A stretch of DNA of 39,654 bases from an uncultured Alphaproteobacteria bacterium (GTDB taxonomy: Bacteria; Pseudomonadota; Alphaproteobacteria; Rhodobacterales; Rhodobacteraceae), in assembly GCA_929200255.1 (NCBI GenBank), contig CAKMYZ010000023.1:1-39654 (forward strand). Reading direction: 5' to 3'. A model generated the notes under the pieces. That model was given only the letters and a program-made list of their open reading frames with translations, did not search any database and was not told where the DNA came from. Every line of letters begins with the position of its first letter. Within the stretch, counting starts at the first letter, position 1. Both the position numbers and the translations under genes were made by a program. This document shows positions 7,844-16,413 of the stretch, one piece after another.

Positions 7844-8389
7844 TTAAGAAAACCAGCCCTTCACGCGGCCCCAGGCCGATGTGGGTGGCTGTTCCTCTGC
7901 CGCTGCCTGAACAACCTCCACACCTTTAATCTCGGGCAGAGCCTCCGCCTCAAAATGTTCCTCATCCGGCTGCACAGCAGCTTGCTGGATAACCTGCGGG
8001 GTGATCATGGCCGCAAATGTGTTGAGCTTGGCCAGTGTTTCCGGGCCAGCCATGCCGTCCTCTGCCAAACCAAAGGAGGCCTGAAACTGCTTCACTTTCG
8101 CCTCTGTACCGGAACCAAAGATACCATCGGCATCAATACCCAGCCCGGTTTGCATCTTCTTAACCTGCTCTCCACGCGATCCTTTGCGCAGCAAGATCAG
8201 TTCTGGCAGGCCAATGGCGGCAAAGGTGTCAGGCCCGGCAATGCCGTCCGCGGCCAGACCATTGGCGGCCTGCCATTCCTTGAAAGCCTTTTCAGTGCCG
8301 GGACCGAAATCACCGTCGTCAGCGACGCCAAGTTTCTTTTGCAACCGTTTAACAGGCGCGCCCTTGAGGCCGCGTTTGAGGATAGACAT
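7844..8389 (-). CDS. Tandem peptidoglycan-binding-domain protein
   Basis: A 181-residue protein with two PG_binding_1-type domains. The first is at about residues 8-58 (VKRLQKKLGVADDGDFGPGTEKAFKEW) and the second at about 66-118 (VKKMQTGLGIDADGIFGSGTEAKVKQF, split around its middle). Both carry the D-G-x-F/I-G-x-x-T turn of the family. There is no recognisable signal peptide, which is odd for a wall-binding fold, and no catalytic domain. The tail is acidic and ends in WGRVKGWFS. It may be a cytoplasmic or phage-like accessory use of the fold. Function unknown. Confidence 0.75.
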   Translation of the reverse strand: MSILKRGLKGAPVKRLQKKLGVADDGDFGPGTEKAFKEWQAANGLAADGIAGPDTFAAIGLPELILLRKGSRGEQVKKMQTGLGIDADGIFGSGTEAKVKQFQASFGLAEDGMAGPETLAKLNTFAAMITPQVIQQAAVQPDEEHFEAEALPEIKGVEVVQAAAEEQPPTSAWGRVKGWFS

Positions 8390-8767
8390 AGGTGGTTTCC
8401 TTTTACCGGGTTTGCATCTTGACGCTGATGTTAAATGTCACACCTGCAATTTGGTAAGGGGAAAAGATCAGAACTTTCGGCAAGAAAATGTCGTGCCGAT
8501 GCTTACTCACGACGCCAAACCCTGGATTTGATCTGCTGCCTGGGGTCCTGACCCTAACATTGGCTGGCGCGTAATAGGCTCAATATCCAAGAGGGCTGAC
8601 ATCCATGATGTTGCTCAGACGGTTGGCCGACGAAGCGTACTTATTCTCTGCAATGAATACGCCCCTCATTTGCTTCGTTCCGCAAAGAACGGGATCGCTC
8701 TTTTGCAGGTCTCTCCCCTCTCGAAGCAGACGGTTCTCGCGGCGAAGCTTGGTCGCAACGTTGCGTG
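8390..8767. other. Intergenic region without a recognisable gene
   Basis: This 378-nt stretch separates the RTX gene from the tandem peptidoglycan-binding gene. Two short open frames on opposite strands look like chance. The hexamer CGAAGC at 8631 and CGAAGCA at 8722 are both complementary to TGCTTCG at 8671, which allows alternative hairpins. I see no strong terminator with a T-run after the RTX gene. Confidence 0.4.
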
Positions 8768-11203
8768 TTAGAACACGAAGCTGTCGAATGTAAGGTCGTT
8801 TGCATCGACCGACAAGAGAACGATTCTGTCGCCGTCTTGCCCGCCATCCAACCGCTGGAGATCAATCGCTGTTGCCCATCCCAGATCTGTTGTCACGCCG
8901 TTCACCGCGTTCAAGTTTGTGCCAAAGTGAGACAGATCTATGAGATCAACGTCGGTTTCAAAGTCATGGACGTAGTCTTTGCCCGTACCCGATGAGAATA
9001 CGAACGTATCAGTTGTGTCATCCCCGGACCAGTTACCGCCCCAGAGGTTGTCATTGCCTTGACCCCCGTCGATGATATCTGAGCCAGAGCCACCAACCAT
9101 CTTGTCAGTACCTTCGCCGCCTGACAGGGTATCGTCGCCGTCACCACCGTGAAGGTAGTCAGTCCCGTCATCGCCCAACATAGTATCATTGCCCGCGCCG
9201 CCGAGCATTTTGTCATCCCCAGTACCGCCTGAGACCGTATCATCGCCTGCGCCACCGTTTACGGTGTCATCACCTTGATCGCCAAACAGAATGTCGTCAC
9301 CAACCCCGCCGTTAATTTCGTCATTGCCGCCATTGCCATGGATTTCATCGTTGCCAATGCCACCGCGCAAGTCGTCATTGCCGCCGTCCACCAGGGTCAA
9401 CTTAGGGTCTTGGATCAGCACAGCTGCGTCCGCATCGATTTCCGAAAATGCATCAGTTGAGCGCGGATCGACCGCACCATCGTTAGAGCCGGTGGCAGGG
9501 GCTTCTGACATGAATTCAGCGTAGGCTTGTCCTGCTTCCCAATCGACATTCACCTTAAAAATTGCTCCATCACTTCCAGTGGATGCATTCAGATCATGGT
9601 CGCCATTGTTCAGACCGAAATACAGATTCCCTTCACCATCCAGGAAGACTGCACCATATGCGCCCTTTGCGAGACCGGGCTCCATCGTGCCGTCATACAA
9701 TGTGCCTGTAATTGCTATTTCGGTGAATGTTGGCATTCCGCCGTCTGCAATCGTGCTCACATCAATTGCGACAACTTTTCCGGCACCGCCGTTCTGTCTG
9801 GGCGCAACAACCGCATAGAACTTTCCATCCTCGGCGTTGAAAGCGATGTCGTATGTCCGATCAGAGAACAAATTGGCAGGGAACTTATAATGAGAGATTT
9901 CGGGGTTTCCGTTTGCATCCAAAGCATCAACATCCACAACGCTGAGCCGGTTCAGGCTCGAGTGAAATGTCCACAGGTTACTGCTGTCGTCAAAATCACC
10001 AACGTAGTCACCGTAGAAGCCCTCGCCAATCCGGTACGTGTCACCGGCAGCATCGACCATAACGATGTCTGACGTACTCACTGAGTTGCCGAGAGAATCC
10101 ACACCAGCAGATTTGGCGACACCGTAGATCAGGTCATCTTCAACATTGAAGCCAATTGAGTTGATCTTGAAGTCGGGCTGATCGCCCACTGTGACGTAAT
10201 CTTTGGCGTTCACGTCAAACACGTTCAGGTGCCCATCGATAACTTGATAGAGATTGGCCTGCCCCGGCGCAAAGGCCTGAACGGTGGCCAAGTCACCACC
10301 AATCGCCATGTCAACATCATACGAGATGATAGGGCCTTCAAAATTGTATTGCACGGCTGAGACACCGTCGAGCACATTGAAGCTAAGCTCGCCCTCATCG
10401 CCCGTGCTAACCACATCGATTTCGAATGTTTCATATGCGCCAGAGGTTGCTTGAACAGTGCCTATTACTTCGCCGTTCCAGATCACCTCGACGGTGCCTG
10501 TTGATCGCCCACCAGCAAGGTTAGCTGCAAGGTCGAACGAGATTGTATAAGTTTCACCGGCCACTGTTTCGGCGGACTGCGAAATCATGGACTGCCCATG
10601 CGTGTCTGCCATCGTCCAATGGCCCGTCTCTGCCAGGTCTTCAAAGGTTGAAGCCTTGACATCACAACCCGCGAGCAAGTTGTCACCTTTGATGTCACCA
10701 TAAATGATATCATCACCAACACCCCCGTTGACGATATCATCACCGTATCCGCCCTCTGCGACATCATTGCCGTCTTCTAGGTTCAAGATATCGTCGCCGT
10801 TGCCGCCGAATGCGATATCATTGCCGTGCCCTGCGTTGATACGGTCATTCCCGGCGCCTGCATTCAGTGTGTCGCTACCACCGTTGCCAAGCAAAACATC
10901 GTTGCCCGCCCCCGTTGTGATCGTGTCGTCAAAAGACACGTTGGCGCCGTAATCGGACACAATGACATCGGCTCGGTTGTAGACCCATTCACCATTCTCA
11001 TAGGCCCACTCATTCCCAACCATATCGCCGGCGGCGAGGTCATTTGCGACCGTGGCAACAATAACGTCATCGCCCTCTCGGCCGTTGATCTTTGGCGCCT
11101 CTGCTGGCCCGCTGCTAAGGGGATGGTTTTCCACATTGGAGATAACGTCATCCTCGACAGTTCCGATAATATCAAAAAACGACTGGTTGATGTTGTTAGG
11201 CAT
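8768..11203 (-). CDS. RTX repeat protein, probably type I secreted
   Basis: An 811-residue extracellular protein. An N-terminal block of calcium-binding GGxGxDxUx nonapeptides (about residues 95-170) is followed by a beta-sandwich, carbohydrate-binding-like segment (about 180-300) and a propeller-like stretch (about 310-590) with regularly spaced strands. A second RTX block (about 600-725) and a serralysin-like C-terminal region (DTFVFSSGTGKDYVHDFE) come last. It ends DSFVF, the typical hydrophobic type I secretion end, and has no Sec signal peptide. I preferred the ATG at 11203 with GGAT upstream; a GTG at 11263 is possible. No ABC transporter, membrane fusion protein or TolC gene is in view. 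Its place next to a polysaccharide operon suggests a matrix or surface-binding protein, by inference only. Confidence 0.85.
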   Translation of the reverse strand: MPNNINQSFFDIIGTVEDDVISNVENHPLSSGPAEAPKINGREGDDVIVATVANDLAAGDMVGNEWAYENGEWVYNRADVIVSDYGANVSFDDTITTGAGNDVLLGNGGSDTLNAGAGNDRINAGHGNDIAFGGNGDDILNLEDGNDVAEGGYGDDIVNGGVGDDIIYGDIKGDNLLAGCDVKASTFEDLAETGHWTMADTHGQSMISQSAETVAGETYTISFDLAANLAGGRSTGTVEVIWNGEVIGTVQATSGAYETFEIDVVSTGDEGELSFNVLDGVSAVQYNFEGPIISYDVDMAIGGDLATVQAFAPGQANLYQVIDGHLNVFDVNAKDYVTVGDQPDFKINSIGFNVEDDLIYGVAKSAGVDSLGNSVSTSDIVMVDAAGDTYRIGEGFYGDYVGDFDDSSNLWTFHSSLNRLSVVDVDALDANGNPEISHYKFPANLFSDRTYDIAFNAEDGKFYAVVAPRQNGGAGKVVAIDVSTIADGGMPTFTEIAITGTLYDGTMEPGLAKGAYGAVFLDGEGNLYFGLNNGDHDLNASTGSDGAIFKVNVDWEAGQAYAEFMSEAPATGSNDGAVDPRSTDAFSEIDADAAVLIQDPKLTLVDGGNDDLRGGIGNDEIHGNGGNDEINGGVGDDILFGDQGDDTVNGGAGDDTVSGGTGDDKMLGGAGNDTMLGDDGTDYLHGGDGDDTLSGGEGTDKMVGGSGSDIIDGGQGNDNLWGGNWSGDDTTDTFVFSSGTGKDYVHDFETDVDLIDLSHFGTNLNAVNGVTTDLGWATAIDLQRLDGGQDGDRIVLLSVDANDLTFDSFVF
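9035..9400 (-). repeat. C-terminal block of RTX nonapeptide repeats
   Basis: About twelve tandem 27-bp units encode GGxGxDxUx motifs within the RTX gene. On the plus strand they appear as recurring tcgtcgccg/tcattgccg words. Codon variation between units argues for old repeats under selection, not a recent tandem expansion. Confidence 0.85.
10693..10915 (-). repeat. N-terminal block of RTX nonapeptide repeats
   Basis: About eight tandem 27-bp units encode GNDVLLGNGG-like calcium-binding turns in the RTX gene. The block is separated from the C-terminal one by roughly 430 residues of non-repeat sequence. Confidence 0.8.
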
Positions 11204-11444
11204 TTCATATCCATTCAAATTTCGACCGATCAGCCCCCAACCCTTACGAGACAGAAGCGCCACTAATCGACCGGACTATCATTGGGACCAATTTACCTGG
11301 AACCTGAATAAAATGCTGAAGGTCAAAGAGATGGCTAGTGCCCCAAAAGGATAGGTCGGGCATCCTTCGGGCCATCATCCGTGTTCAGTGGCATACAACA
11401 ATGACTAAAAGGGCCGATTGCTGAAACCCGATGGGCGTCAGTAT

Positions 11445-12116
11445 TCAATCAGCGTTCGCGCACAAGCGTGCATCAAGCAAGGCAATCACGTCTGAAATTG
11501 ACGTATTCCGGTCGACGCCTGCCGCAAAGGCCTCCATCGCAGAGAATGTGAGCGCGCCCAAAACTCCATCCACAGGCCCTGGATCTTCTCCAGCCATGAT
11601 TAGCAAACGTTGCATGATAGCGATGTCGCTGACCTCATCTATCGCCGCGCTACCGCATGTGGGCCGTTCCGTTTGAGAGGTGCCCGATAAAGTTTCCAAA
11701 GCGCTTGCTCCTGGAGGTGGGGGCCCAGTGGTTTCTCCATCCAACTGTGCACCAACCAAGCACTGGCCTATCTTGTTTGCAACAGTAACTGCTGTTTGCG
11801 GTGGCGCACCTTTCATGGACAATTCACAGGTCAAATCCGACGAATGGCAGGTAATCGAAACGACCCAATCTTCGCGGTTATCTATCGGGCGCACGGTCCC
11901 TTCCCTACTCGCAAGGATCTTAAATCGAAAACCCTCGAGAATACCTTCTTGCCAAAACACTGGGAACTGAGCTGACGGCACATCAGACACATGAGTGACG
12001 ACGCGTGTGGCATTGGGCAACGGCCGCTCAAACGTTGCCGATACGCAGGGTTCAGCGACGGCAACTGAAGCGGATGCACATAAGGTCGCTACGCATGCCG
12101 ACGCAATTGGTTTCAT
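11445..12116 (-). CDS. Periplasmic protein with C-terminal peptidoglycan-binding-like domain
   Basis: A 223-residue exported protein. The signal peptide covers about residues 1-21 (ASACVATLCASASVAVA). A beta-rich N-terminal part contains two cysteines near residues 109-116 (CHSSDLTC) that could pair. The C-terminal 70 residues resemble a PG_binding_1 domain (IMQRLLIMAGEDPGPVDGVLG). It is the last gene of the eight-gene operon and overlaps the DUF3131 gene by ATGA. It could anchor the synthase complex, or its product, to the cell wall. No enzymatic motif is seen. Confidence 0.65.
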   Translation of the reverse strand: MKPIASACVATLCASASVAVAEPCVSATFERPLPNATRVVTHVSDVPSAQFPVFWQEGILEGFRFKILASREGTVRPIDNREDWVVSITCHSSDLTCELSMKGAPPQTAVTVANKIGQCLVGAQLDGETTGPPPPGASALETLSGTSQTERPTCGSAAIDEVSDIAIMQRLLIMAGEDPGPVDGVLGALTFSAMEAFAAGVDRNTSISDVIALLDARLCANAD

Positions 12117-13438
12117 TGTCCAACTCGGATCAGGGGGCCATGCGCGCGAAAAGCCAAGGCGGCCAAGACCACTGCATTGGTGTTAACCGTCACCGAGCTG
12201 TTTGTTGTGCCATCCATCTCGTAAATGCCTTCCGGCCAGCCCCGCTCAGGATCGCCCAATGGCGCAATTGCGGCCACCAATTCACGGGTATAGTCGGTGC
12301 CAAACAGCGCATCCCATGCGAATGATACCTTTATGGTAACTGTACGTTTGCTGTCCATTCTGTCACCGCTGAATGTCATAACGGCCCAGGGCGCGCCCCC
12401 ACCCCACACAGAAGAATAGATAAAGTAGGGCGCGACATCGATATGTGATTCACTGACCGCCGTCAGAACGCCAGTCTCGCGGTAACGTGCTTCTTGGGCT
12501 CTGTAGATCGTTGATGCAAATCGCAATGATCGCGCATCGAACCCAAATTCCAATCCGTCAAATAAGTAAGGTTCGCTGACGGTAAACGCGGGCGTGATAT
12601 TGCGGTGCAACCGTGTGTCGACCGGGATCGGCTGGCCTTGCACCTCACGGACCATCAGGTGGCGCTCTGCATTGTAGGCACGGTACATGTCAAAACCATA
12701 CAACATCATCGCCTTGGCAGCATATTGTTCATAGCCAACTCGGCCTTCTTGATCACGCCGCAGGTTGCCATCCGCAACGTTGCCGCCAATAAGCTGCCCG
12801 TCTTCAACCATGTCTGACAGACTCCATCTTTCGAGAAGTCGTGTCGTTTCGGGTGCAAGCTCGGGATAATTAGCTTCGACATGACCGAGCGCCGCAACCA
12901 TGCGCGCAACATCCAGAGCCGACCAACCCAGGCCACGCTCTACAGGCTCATTCGCGTAGTTCACTAGCTCACCAGTGCGAACGTTGTAGGCCTTGTTCGG
13001 CAACAGCCCATCAAATAAGCGAACGCTGTTAAGAGTATCTAACGCGAACCCAATACGCGCCACCGCCTCGTCACGGTCAATGATGCCAAGCCGGTTTGCA
13101 GACATCGTCGCGACGAAATAGGAGCCAGTTTCCCACATCGTCGTGGACGGGTAGTTATCGGTTGAATTCACAAGACCTGTGATTTCGTTGGTATTATTCT
13201 GAAAGTAGCGCCACGCGATGCGGGCATGTTCCAAATCCAGCTCAGACGACGTACCAGTTATTGCAAGCGGTAACGGCGCAGTGTCTTCGAATTGCGCCAT
13301 GTGCCCTCCGCTTCCTTGAGACTGGTCGCTTTCACCAATGCGGTCGTCGATGGCAGTGACCAATGCCAGACCGCAGCCAAGGGCAACAAGAAAAACGATG
13401 TGGCTGCGCGCTTTGATAAGGTTGCTTTTGAAAGTCAT
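12113..13438 (-). CDS. DUF3131 protein (second copy, near the synthase)
   Basis: A 441-residue protein with an uncleaved or cleaved hydrophobic N-terminal segment at about 13-30, so it is periplasmic. The rest is a DUF3131 domain, an alpha/alpha-barrel fold related to glucoamylase-like glycoside hydrolases. Diagnostic stretches are ARIAWRYFQNNTNEITGLVN, NYPSTTMWETGSYF, NKAYNVRTGELVNYANEP, VGYEQYAAKAMMLYGFD and PYFIYSSVWGGGAPW. DUF3131 genes often accompany cellulose-synthase-like glycosyltransferases, so a role in trimming or exporting the polymer is plausible but unproven. It is paralogous to the gene at 16410, with the same motif order. ATGA overlaps join it to both neighbours. Confidence 0.85.
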   Translation of the reverse strand: MTFKSNLIKARSHIVFLVALGCGLALVTAIDDRIGESDQSQGSGGHMAQFEDTAPLPLAITGTSSELDLEHARIAWRYFQNNTNEITGLVNSTDNYPSTTMWETGSYFVATMSANRLGIIDRDEAVARIGFALDTLNSVRLFDGLLPNKAYNVRTGELVNYANEPVERGLGWSALDVARMVAALGHVEANYPELAPETTRLLERWSLSDMVEDGQLIGGNVADGNLRRDQEGRVGYEQYAAKAMMLYGFDMYRAYNAERHLMVREVQGQPIPVDTRLHRNITPAFTVSEPYLFDGLEFGFDARSLRFASTIYRAQEARYRETGVLTAVSESHIDVAPYFIYSSVWGGGAPWAVMTFSGDRMDSKRTVTIKVSFAWDALFGTDYTRELVAAIAPLGDPERGWPEGIYEMDGTTNSSVTVNTNAVVLAALAFRAHGPLIRVGQ

Positions 13439-15261
13439 GAAGCGTCGTTCCCTTCGTCCGTCACAGGCACCCAGAGCGCCGCGCCAATTATGCCCAACAT
13501 CGCAAGACAGTTATTAAACCCCCAAAGGAGGTTCGACACCACGCCTGTGGCTGAATGAGATGTGGAACCAAGGGCCAATGCGCCCAGACTCCAAACACCC
13601 GCAATGACGGTCAGTATGACGATCCCTATTTGGGGCCGAACCAGTGCCAAGAAGTTGCCCGACTGGCGCACCTTTGGCGTGACCTTAAATGAAATCTGCT
13701 GACCTTTGATCACAGCCCAAATCGCCCGCAACCCGAGCGGAAAGAAGGACAGATAACTGGACTTGGCTGCAAACCCGGACACGCCCCAGGTTCCCGCCAT
13801 CATCGCAAGCTCAAGCGTGACAAGGAACGGGATCAGGTGCCAGAAGAACTCTGCCGAGTAGGCCGACACCGGTGAAACACCCGTGGTAAGGTAGACGATG
13901 GGAGCAATAAGAAAGATCAAGTTCCAGATCGGTGCCAGATAGGAATAAAAGGTGGTGGCGTACATCACACGCTGTGGGAATGTCAGCCCACGTCGAAAAA
14001 GCGGATTGTCGTTCACCAAAATATCAAGGCTACCGCCTGCATATTTGTAACGTTGCACCGTCCACGTCAGAAGGTCTTGTGGCGATAGCATCTTGCTTTC
14101 CACTATTGGGTGCATCTTCGATTTCCAACCGCGTTCACGGTCCGAATGCATTACAATGGATGTATAGATGTCTTCGGAAACGTGGAACTTGTATGGGGTC
14201 AGAACCTCAGTTGTTGCCGCCTCGGTCCGGACGGCATCCATAAGGTCGGGCGCGATGTCGCGCTCTTTGCTTGAGACGGTAATCACTTCTTCTGTCGCGT
14301 GGGTTCTGGTCTCGACCTTTTGACCAAAGCTGCGCAGGGCCGCTTCCATAACGGCCTCGCGCCGGTGAATGGACCCCGCCCCGCAGCAAAACGAGGCATT
14401 CGCCCAATTCCGGCGACGCTGGATAATGTCGTAAAACATCTTGGGGTCACTTACGAATGGATCAGTACCAACTTGCACTGGCCCTACAACTTTCTGAATT
14501 GTGCGGGCCAGAAAGCCGCCCCAGCGACCAAACTGACGCGTCATCATCGCATCCAGCGTTTCACCGTCTGGAAGGTCGTAAAACCATTGTGGTGTTTGGA
14601 CCCATGCCATTTTTGGGTCCTTGAAATAGCCTAAGGTATTCTCAAGAATGGTCGGAAACGGCCGCGTGTCAGCATCGCAGATGATCAACAAATCGCCCGA
14701 GGTCTGCTCCATTGCATGGCGCAGGTTTCCTGCTTTAAAGCCCTCATTGGTCGTCCGCGCTATGTAGTTGGCGCCTTCGTCATCGCTGACCTGACGCATC
14801 TCATCGCGGCACCCGTCATCAAGAACATGAATGCGAATATCGATTGTATGCGGATAGGTGATGGTCTTGGCGTCCTGAATACCCAACCGAACCAATTCCG
14901 GGTCTTCGTTGTAGGTCGCAAACATGACGTCAACAGACAATGGCCGCCGGCCCTCAGGGTGCTCTGGCGCGATGTCACGCAGCGTTGCTGGCGGGTCGGT
15001 GATTTCAATCGGGTCATCTTTCCAAAGATTAAAGACGAATAGGACCATTCCAAAAAAAGCACAGCTTTCGGCCGCCGCAAGTGGAACCGCAAACCACATC
15101 GCATCTGGGTTCAGCGACCCCGTCCAGCGCCACCAGATGTACCACGCCCCCACGACCAAGGCGATCACAGCGAGGAATTGCCAAAGCAGCTCACGCATGG
15201 CGGAATAAAGTATGGGCGGCTCTGGTTGGCGATCGTTGTATTTCAGGAAGTAATCATCCAC
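13435..15261 (-). CDS. Cellulose-synthase-like family 2 glycosyltransferase without PilZ domain
   Basis: A 608-residue inner-membrane processive glycosyltransferase. Two N-terminal membrane segments (about 25-45 and 57-80) precede the GT2 domain with DD148-149, the DxD at 196-198 (CDADTRPF), the ED at 363-364 (HVSEDIYT) and the product-channel motif at 403-407. That motif reads QRYKY instead of the usual QxxRW. About 60 extra residues lie between CCGAGSIHRREA and the ED motif. Several membrane segments follow at about 430-600. The protein stops after FKVTPKVRQSG and two more segments, so the c-di-GMP-binding PilZ domain of BcsA is missing. The GTG start lies 3 nt after the acyltransferase stop. 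The polymer is unknown; cellulose is not implied. Confidence 0.9.
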   Translation of the reverse strand: MDDYFLKYNDRQPEPPILYSAMRELLWQFLAVIALVVGAWYIWWRWTGSLNPDAMWFAVPLAAAESCAFFGMVLFVFNLWKDDPIEITDPPATLRDIAPEHPEGRRPLSVDVMFATYNEDPELVRLGIQDAKTITYPHTIDIRIHVLDDGCRDEMRQVSDDEGANYIARTTNEGFKAGNLRHAMEQTSGDLLIICDADTRPFPTILENTLGYFKDPKMAWVQTPQWFYDLPDGETLDAMMTRQFGRWGGFLARTIQKVVGPVQVGTDPFVSDPKMFYDIIQRRRNWANASFCCGAGSIHRREAVMEAALRSFGQKVETRTHATEEVITVSSKERDIAPDLMDAVRTEAATTEVLTPYKFHVSEDIYTSIVMHSDRERGWKSKMHPIVESKMLSPQDLLTWTVQRYKYAGGSLDILVNDNPLFRRGLTFPQRVMYATTFYSYLAPIWNLIFLIAPIVYLTTGVSPVSAYSAEFFWHLIPFLVTLELAMMAGTWGVSGFAAKSSYLSFFPLGLRAIWAVIKGQQISFKVTPKVRQSGNFLALVRPQIGIVILTVIAGVWSLGALALGSTSHSATGVVSNLLWGFNNCLAMLGIIGAALWVPVTDEGNDAS

Positions 15262-15264
15262 GGT

Positions 15265-16413
15265 TCATGTGCTCGCTCTACTGGATCGCACGATATCCCA
15301 CGGGGTTCGACCCAGCCCGATGGTCCATGCCAAGGGTTTGAGTTTGGACAGACCTATGGTCACGGCAAACGACATGGGTAACACAAAGGCAAACCGCCCC
15401 ATCACGATCATCCAAGGCGCCATGTATTGGGACATGCCAGTTTTGAAAATGATGACATCAAAAACGTCAATCACCAGCGGATGCACGAGGTAAACCCCGA
15501 ATGTGTATTTGGACAAGAGGCTCCAACGGCTAGACCATTGCAGGTATTGACCACCCATGAAGATGCTAAAGACAAAGACCGGCATCAAGAAATGTCCGTA
15601 GAAATCCCAGCCACGGCGGATACCCCACTCGCCCGTTTCAAAAGCGATGCTGAAGAAAGGTAAGGTGGCGATATAGGCCATCGCCGCGAAATACAGCCCA
15701 ACACGACGAATGAGGCGAGATTCACCACGTGGAATACCATCGTTCCACAAGCCATAGATTGCAAATGCAGCCATGCCGTAACCCACATAGCCCAAAACCT
15801 TGAGGGCTCGAATAATGTATTCCCGCGCTGGTGGGTCGATGTCTAAACCCCATAGGAACGCTTGGGTATTGTTCATCACGCCAATGGTGATAACTACCGT
15901 CAGACCCAAAATTGGGTAACGTGTTGCCGACCGCATCACCGGGTAGAATAACAGCAGCGCAAATAGCGTGGGCAAAAAGTGCATATGATATTGGGATTTG
16001 CCCAAAATCAGATATCCAAACCAGCTTTGCACCTGCCCAAGCTGATCCCAGATGTAAGGCGTGTAGTTGAACGCATCTGCCTTCAGCAGTCTGAAGAAAG
16101 CGTAGAACACTGCCCAAAACAGGAATGGTACAAGCAAGCGTCGGGCTTGCTGCGAAATGGCAATTCCGTAGGTAGGCATCTTTTTGTCCACCCGCATCGC
16201 CATCAGAAACAACGAAAACATAAAGAACAACTCAGAGCCTGAAAACTCGCCCAACGACCGCATGAAGACGGGAATAAATCGCTCCCCCTGGGTTGCATCT
16301 GGAAATGCTTGCCCGCCAAAATCTGTGGACGAGTGAATCAGAACCACACCGAATGCCGCAAATACACGGTTCGCATCAAACCAGACGAGACGTGGTTTGG
16401 TTGAACTCGTCAT
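15265..16413 (-). CDS. Acyltransferase family 3 membrane protein
   Basis: A 382-residue integral membrane protein with about ten hydrophobic segments, of the acyltransferase 3 family (OafA, WecH and OpgC type). These enzymes transfer acetyl or succinyl groups onto extracytoplasmic sugars. Family marks seen are RLVWFDANRVFAAFGVVLIHSS with the N-terminal histidine, an FSGSELFFMFSLFLMAMR segment, RRLLVPFLFWAVFYA, and a late GVYLVHPLVID with a conserved histidine. It overlaps the DUF3131 gene by ATGA and lies 3 nt before the synthase gene, so it probably decorates the polymer made by that synthase. Acyl donor and target are unknown. Confidence 0.88.
   Translation of the reverse strand: MTSSTKPRLVWFDANRVFAAFGVVLIHSSTDFGGQAFPDATQGERFIPVFMRSLGEFSGSELFFMFSLFLMAMRVDKKMPTYGIAISQQARRLLVPFLFWAVFYAFFRLLKADAFNYTPYIWDQLGQVQSWFGYLILGKSQYHMHFLPTLFALLLFYPVMRSATRYPILGLTVVITIGVMNNTQAFLWGLDIDPPAREYIIRALKVLGYVGYGMAAFAIYGLWNDGIPRGESRLIRRVGLYFAAMAYIATLPFFSIAFETGEWGIRRGWDFYGHFLMPVFVFSIFMGGQYLQWSSRWSLLSKYTFGVYLVHPLVIDVFDVIIFKTGMSQYMAPWMIVMGRFAFVLPMSFAVTIGLSKLKPLAWTIGLGRTPWDIVRSSRAST

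Noticed and set aside
8605..8865. Short opposing open frames downstream of the RTX gene
   Set aside because: Arginine/serine-rich with no Shine-Dalgarno; they overlap each other and the end of the RTX gene.
9035..10915. Regular 27-bp repeats that at first look like a CRISPR or minisatellite
   Set aside because: The repeats are in frame and encode GGxGxDxUx RTX nonapeptides, with no unique spacers of constant length.
11349..11356. GGATAGGT octamer upstream of the RTX gene, matching half of the palindrome at 21173
   Set aside because: The same octamer also occurs inside the synthase coding sequence (14852) and near 20426; a few copies are expected by chance in 40 kb.
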